31,228 bases of DNA from Leptospira adleri. GTDB lineage: Bacteria; Spirochaetota; Leptospiria; Leptospirales; Leptospiraceae. The stretch's first letter is position 1. Each line of letters opens with the position of its first letter. This document shows positions 27,667 through 31,228 of this stretch, one piece after another. The stretch is from NCBI RefSeq assembly GCF_002811985.1, contig NZ_NPDU01000052.1, positions 1 through 31,228 on the forward strand. The letters are read 5' to 3'. The translations under genes and the position numbers were made by a program. The notes beneath the pieces are model-generated. The model did no database searches and was not told the origin of the DNA. It saw only the letters and a list, made by a program, of their open reading frames with translations.

Positions 27667-28824
27667 ATGGTAAAGTCGATTTGTCTCACGGTTTTATTCT
27701 TATCAATTCTCTCGGCTCTTACCTTCTGCCGATATGATCTGAATTCTCCCTCCACACCCGAATTTTCCTTGATCGGATTGGCTCGTGTGTCCGCGGTGTC
27801 TTCGGGTCCGATCGGACTTTCCATCAATCAGATCAACGTGAAAAACGGTTCCAATTTCGACTTTCAATCCGTCTTAAACGGATTCAAGTCTCCGAACGCC
27901 GTAATTACGATCACCAATTCTTCGGGAAGTTCTTTCGATATCCCTTCTTCGAATTTTTTAACGATTTCGGGTGCGAATGTTTCGGATTTTATTCTGACGA
28001 GTTCGCCTAACGGTACAATTGCGAACGGCGCCTCGATCACCACCGGAATTTATTTTAACAGTTCGTCCATCGGTGTGAAGTCGGCGATTCTTACTTTGCA
28101 GCCGGGAGGAAGTCTATCTCCGATTGCGGTGAATTTGCAAGGAACGGGCGTAGGAAATCCTTCCGGGATGTCTTTGTTTTCTCAATTTGAAACTCTGACC
28201 TTTGCGGATTCTTCCGGAAACGGCAATCGCGGATTTGTTACCGGAAATTTCGGTTCTCCTTTTATCACCGGCGTTCGCGGAAATGCGATCCGTCTCGGTT
28301 ACGGAGCGTTTCCCGCTTTCGAATATATTTCGATCCCGGATTCCACGCCGCAGAACTTTCACTTTTCCGGAACTCAGGCGATTTCAATAACTGCATGGGT
28401 TCAGCCCGACACTTCGAATTTCGGAACGATTTTTGAAAAGTCACAGGACAACGACGGGAATCCGAATCTGATCTTTGATTTTTCCGCGAGCAACTCCGGA
28501 CTTCGAGTGGGATCTTGGAGGGAAACCGATTTTTCGGAAGCGGTGACTTGGATCGGTTCGATTCCTGGAGGCTGGCATCACGTGGCCTGCGTTTACGATC
28601 CTTCTTCAAATCCGAACGTGAGCTTGTATCTCGACGGTATTTCCGTTCAAACCGGAAACTTCGTTTCCTCGACGATCGCACCTCCGAATTTTTCGGACGC
28701 TAACATTGGAAGATTCCGAAGGGACGCAAGTCAACTTTTTGTGGGATCGATGGACGAGCTTAGAATTTATTATCCGACCGCGCTTTCGGCTTCGCAAATC
28801 CAAACGATCTATAACAGTCGTTAA
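27667..28824 (+). CDS. LamG-domain lipoprotein with SPD-2/Hydin-like domain
   Basis: I prefer the ATG at 27667 (GGA 8-10 nt upstream), giving 385 residues with signal MVKSICLTVLFLSILSALTF and a lipobox cysteine right after it. ATG 27655 and TTG 27616 are less likely starts. Residues about 50-160 form an Ig-like domain of the ASPM-SPD-2-Hydin or choice-of-anchor-D kind (INQINVKNGSNFDF, ITITNSSGSSFDIPS, LNLQGTG-like VNLQGTGVGNPSG). Residues about 170-385 form a LamG/concanavalin-like domain: LFSQFETLTFADSSGNGNRG, ITAWVQPDTS, GGWHHVACVYDPSS, SLYLDGISVQTG and GSMDELRIYYPTALSASQIQ. It is probably a surface-exposed adhesin or glycan-binding lipoprotein. Confidence 0.83.
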   Translation: MVKSICLTVLFLSILSALTFCRYDLNSPSTPEFSLIGLARVSAVSSGPIGLSINQINVKNGSNFDFQSVLNGFKSPNAVITITNSSGSSFDIPSSNFLTISGANVSDFILTSSPNGTIANGASITTGIYFNSSSIGVKSAILTLQPGGSLSPIAVNLQGTGVGNPSGMSLFSQFETLTFADSSGNGNRGFVTGNFGSPFITGVRGNAIRLGYGAFPAFEYISIPDSTPQNFHFSGTQAISITAWVQPDTSNFGTIFEKSQDNDGNPNLIFDFSASNSGLRVGSWRETDFSEAVTWIGSIPGGWHHVACVYDPSSNPNVSLYLDGISVQTGNFVSSTIAPPNFSDANIGRFRRDASQLFVGSMDELRIYYPTALSASQIQTIYNSR

Positions 28825-28844
28825 CAAAATTAAGTGGGTGTTTT

Positions 28845-29699
28845 ATGACTCTTCAAGAATGGAAACAAAACGGATCTTATTATTCGTATCGGGATTGGAA
28901 GATATTTTTTAAAGAAGAAGGTAAAGGCGAATATCTCCTTCTGATTCACGGATTTCCGACTTCCTCTTTCGATTGGGAAAAGATCTGGGAACCTCTGAAA
29001 AAAAAATACAAACTGATCGCTTCCGATTTATTGGGTTTCGGATTTTCTTCCAAACCCCGGATCGATTATAGCATTTTCATGCAAGCTGATATCATTGAAT
29101 CATTGTTAGCCGAAAGAGGGATCGATGAAGTCAATATTCTTGCGCACGATTTGGGAGATACGGTCGCTCAGGAACTTCTAGCTCGATTTATCGAAAGAAA
29201 AAAATCCAAAAAGAAGGGAATCAAAATCAGACGAATGATTCTACTCAACGGAGGAATTTTTCCGGAATCACATCGTCCGCGCTTTATTCAGAAACTTCTG
29301 CATAGTCCGATCGGTTGGATTCTTTCATTGCTCATGAATCGTAATTCCTTTCAAAAAAGTTTTTCAGCAGTTTTCGGAAAGAATACGAAACCTTCTCAGG
29401 AAGAATTGGATCAATTTTGGAATTTAGTTTCATCGGACGGAGGTACGAAAATCGCTCATCTTTTGATCCGTTATATACAAGAAAGAAAACTGCATCGAGA
29501 ACGATGGGTCGGCGCGATTCTCGAGGCGCCGATTCCGATCCGAATGATCAATGGAATCGCCGATCCGGTGAGCGGGGCTCATTTGGTGGAACGCTACAGA
29601 GAACTATCGCCGAGGGCGGATATCATAGAATTAAAAGAGATCGGACATTATCCGCAAGTGGAAGCGCCGAACGAGGTATTGAAGGCTATTTTTAAATAA
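28845..29699 (+). CDS. alpha/beta hydrolase (epoxide hydrolase / haloalkane dehalogenase group)
   Basis: 284 residues. The oxyanion motif is LLLIHGFPTSSFDWEK (31-46), followed by ASDLLGFGFSSKP (59-71). The nucleophile elbow reads ILAHDLGDTVAQ with Asp102, not Ser. This places it with epoxide hydrolases and haloalkane dehalogenases, which form an ester intermediate on aspartate. MINGIADPVSGAHLVE supplies an acid residue and EIGHYPQVEAP the catalytic His (about 268). It has no signal peptide and is presumably cytoplasmic. The substrate is unknown. It follows the LamG lipoprotein by only 20 bp and may be cotranscribed. Confidence 0.87.
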   Translation: MTLQEWKQNGSYYSYRDWKIFFKEEGKGEYLLLIHGFPTSSFDWEKIWEPLKKKYKLIASDLLGFGFSSKPRIDYSIFMQADIIESLLAERGIDEVNILAHDLGDTVAQELLARFIERKKSKKKGIKIRRMILLNGGIFPESHRPRFIQKLLHSPIGWILSLLMNRNSFQKSFSAVFGKNTKPSQEELDQFWNLVSSDGGTKIAHLLIRYIQERKLHRERWVGAILEAPIPIRMINGIADPVSGAHLVERYRELSPRADIIELKEIGHYPQVEAPNEVLKAIFK

Positions 29700-29719
29700 A
29701 ACAACGCCCGTTTATTCGT

Positions 29720-29743
29720 AAGAATTAGAATCATTCTTTTTTA
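29720..29743 (+). terminator. weak intrinsic terminator candidate
   Basis: AAGAAT, a 7-nt loop, ATTCTT, then TTTTTA, located 21 bp after the hydrolase stop codon. The 6-bp stem is AT-rich, so the hairpin is weak, but the U-tract is in the right place. Confidence 0.35.
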
Positions 29744-29838
29744 TCCAAGGGATTCTCCTTGAAAAAAAGAGGTACTAAAAGATCGTGATGGAATCAGGAA
29801 AAAAGAGGATTGTTTTTCAGTAATCTCCTATTCTTTTC

Positions 29839-30636
29839 ATGGCTAAATCAAGTTATAATAATCCGAGATTTTTTGATTTTGTTTACGATGAATTCTTAAC
29901 CGCCGCAGTGGACGACTCCACTTCCTCTTTTCAGGAAGGAATTCTCTTCCATTCGTTAACCAGTGAAAATATATTAGAATTACTAGATATAACCGGAATC
30001 CTCCCCGAAATCCATAAGAAAGGATACGATAAAGTCCAGCTTGAAATTTCGGGAATGGGTCAGGATTTTCAAAGACTCGTTTTGATTTCGGATAAGGAGA
30101 TTCTTCTTCATCTTCGTTTGAGTATTCAAGAATACAGATTGGAGATCAACGATTACTTCTTTAAGGAAAAATACTTGATCATCAATTGGTTACAGACGCG
30201 TCATCCGAAATCGCCGACGACCGACAAACATAGGTTGTATCCGGGACAAGACGTTCCGGGTTTGGGGATTTTTCATCAGATATCCGATTTTATCGGTTTT
30301 TTAATTCTCTCCCTTCGATTGAACGGCGCGGTGATTCGTCCCGAATATTTTCACGACGCAGTTTTATTTTCTAAAAAGTTTCACTTTTTGACGCCTGAAG
30401 CGCAGGCTTTATTTCTCGCACTGAGAAGGGATTTTAAAAACGAATCGATCCGCGGTATTTCCACTTATCTTCATTCGGGTAAGATTCAAGATCACAAAAC
30501 GATCGTACAGTGGAAGGCGGTCGAAATGATTTTATTTCTTGAAAAGACCTTAAATCCTTTTGTGTTCAATAAAAAGTTTGATAAGAAAGTCGGCAAAATA
30601 TTGGATTCGATCAAACTCAGCATCTTGGAATCTTGA
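29839..30636 (+). CDS. conserved-looking hypothetical protein, 265 residues
   Basis: I do not recognise the family. The protein starts MAKSSYNNPRFFDFVYDEFL, has no signal peptide or transmembrane helix, and appears to be soluble and mixed alpha/beta. Distinctive segments are KVQLEISGMGQDFQRLVLIS, EILLHLRLSIQEYRLEINDY, RLYPGQDVPGLGIFHQISDF, and a helical C-terminus (YFHDAVLFSKKFHFLTPEAQ, ALFLALRRDF). The Tyr-Pro-Gly-Gln-Asp-x-Pro-Gly-Leu-Gly turn looks like a conserved functional loop. The gene stands alone between a weak terminator and a long non-coding stretch. Codon use matches its neighbours, so it is likely a genuine gene. Confidence 0.7.
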   Translation: MAKSSYNNPRFFDFVYDEFLTAAVDDSTSSFQEGILFHSLTSENILELLDITGILPEIHKKGYDKVQLEISGMGQDFQRLVLISDKEILLHLRLSIQEYRLEINDYFFKEKYLIINWLQTRHPKSPTTDKHRLYPGQDVPGLGIFHQISDFIGFLILSLRLNGAVIRPEYFHDAVLFSKKFHFLTPEAQALFLALRRDFKNESIRGISTYLHSGKIQDHKTIVQWKAVEMILFLEKTLNPFVFNKKFDKKVGKILDSIKLSILES

Positions 30637-31090
30637 ACGAATTCTTTTTTAGAGATTGATGTGTTCAACTTTGCGGCTTTCCTCGATATAAAATCTGAAA
30701 TTTTGAAACGAAGAAAAAAGACTTTCTTTCGATGGGATTTCCTTTCGCGGAGAATTTCTCGAACATATTCTGCGATTTTTTTGAAAACGATTGCCCTTTC
30801 GAATGTGTTTAAGACCGTGCGAATCTGGATTTAGCCGAGGACAAGAATAGGTCGGAACAACGGCGGTTTCATTTTTCAAATAGACTCTTTGTTTTTCTAA
30901 AGAAGTTTAATTAATCCTTTTTATCTATTTCGATTCTTGATTGGAACATTCTTATGGATATTTTGAGAGAAAGGCGCTTGTTTCTCCTTTTTCTATCCGT
31001 TTACAAAAACTTTCGTTTTATAAAAAGCTTCAAAAAAAACTTGTAATTCAATTCTGTTGATTTCAAAATCTGACTTCGTCGAATTTAAGA
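30637..31090. other. 454-bp intergenic region
   Basis: AT-rich, with a partial repeat motif GGTCGGAAC at 30850-30858. A minus-strand ORF of 76 residues (30649-30879) has a composition unlike the surrounding genes and no ribosome binding site, so I do not call it. The region 30900-31080 is rich in A and T runs and may include the promoter of the ORF at 31091. Confidence 0.4.
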
Positions 31091-31186
31091 ATGGAAGAGA
31101 GAATCAGTATGGATCACAGAAAATTTCCGAGAGTCTTTCCGGCGGCAAACGAGATCATCGAAGTTCAATCGAAGGGAGAGAATTAA
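31091..31186 (+). pseudogene. short ORF with PilZ-like start, interrupted by a stop
   Basis: The 31-residue frame starts MEERISMDHRKFPRVFPAAN and continues EIIEVQSKGEN before TAA (31184-31186). RKFPRVxP followed by EIIEVQxxGEN resembles the first strands of PilZ (c-di-GMP-binding) proteins of Leptospira. Beyond the TAA the same frame stays open to the window edge (KTDKIGYLMKNPQT). A premature stop in a longer gene is therefore possible, as is a chance ORF. The window ends too soon to decide. Confidence 0.28.
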
Positions 31187-31228
31187 AAAACCGATAAAAT
31201 CGGATATCTGATGAAAAATCCCCAAACC

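Noticed and set aside
27435..27827. 130-residue minus-strand ORF between the chemoreceptor and LamG genes
   Set aside because: About half is antisense to the LamG lipoprotein signal and linker, there is no clear ribosome binding site, and I see no family signature. The part at 27435-27650 is lysine-rich and could be a short gene end, but the support is too weak.
30649..30879. 76-residue minus-strand ORF
   Set aside because: Composition unlike neighbouring genes, no ribosome binding site, no motif.

Overview
The window looks like chromosomal DNA of a pathogenic-clade (P1) Leptospira. Evidence: a DUF1564-type protein, two DUF1554 (endostatin-like) lipoproteins, many lipoproteins with relaxed spirochaetal lipoboxes, SD sequences of the AAGGAG/GGAAGAG type, and a moderate GC content with GAATTC/TTCGGA-rich codon usage. 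I cannot name the species. No tRNA, rRNA, CRISPR array, insertion sequence or prophage was found.

Region 1 (1-1720) is the strangest part. A 5' fragment of murB runs out of the left edge on the - strand (148 to 1). A 3' fragment of coaBC lies at 415-822 (-). A murB body without its native first codons follows on the + strand (829-1692). Bases 1-75 are an exact reverse complement of 809-883. The breakpoint sits on a 14-bp motif, GGTCGGAAGTCCGC, that is coding in both genes but in opposite orientation. This is either a real inversion or foldback between coaBC and murB, or an assembly path that mixes two arrangements.

Region 2 (1728-8522) holds a GAF-GGDEF diguanylate cyclase, a frameshifted DUF1564 gene, a TetR regulator, an exported protein divergent from an OmpA-domain lipoprotein, a DoxX-like membrane protein, a tandem-CBS protein, a GT4 glycosyltransferase and a small exported DUF5329-like protein. 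Region 3 (8648-11556, all -) holds a barrel-like remnant, an HCCA-isomerase/DsbA-fold protein, and a tight three-gene operon of two related lipoproteins plus a PHB-depolymerase-type esterase. Region 4 (11688-16415, all -) holds a class II glutamine amidotransferase, a zinc-type dehydrogenase and an unusual S-adenosylhomocysteine-hydrolase-like protein with a long N-terminal extension. The last two overlap and probably act together.

Region 5 (16514-20394, +) is a GT4 glycosyltransferase overlapping polA by 4 nt. Region 6 (20813-23870, +) is a surface-lipoprotein island: two tandem DUF1554 paralogues, a Bor-like lipoprotein, and a Bor-like domain fused to an OmpA domain. Region 7 (23940-31228, +) holds an aldo/keto reductase whose SD and start codon lie inside a perfect 15-bp hairpin, a Cache-HAMP chemoreceptor, a LamG lipoprotein, an Asp-nucleophile alpha/beta hydrolase, an unrecognised 265-residue protein, and at the right edge a short ORF with a PilZ-like start.

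A 14-bp imperfect palindrome, GGTCGGAA[C/G]TCCG[G/C], recurs at least six times. Several copies lie directly behind stop codons, and two of the copies coincide with the murB/coaBC breakpoints.
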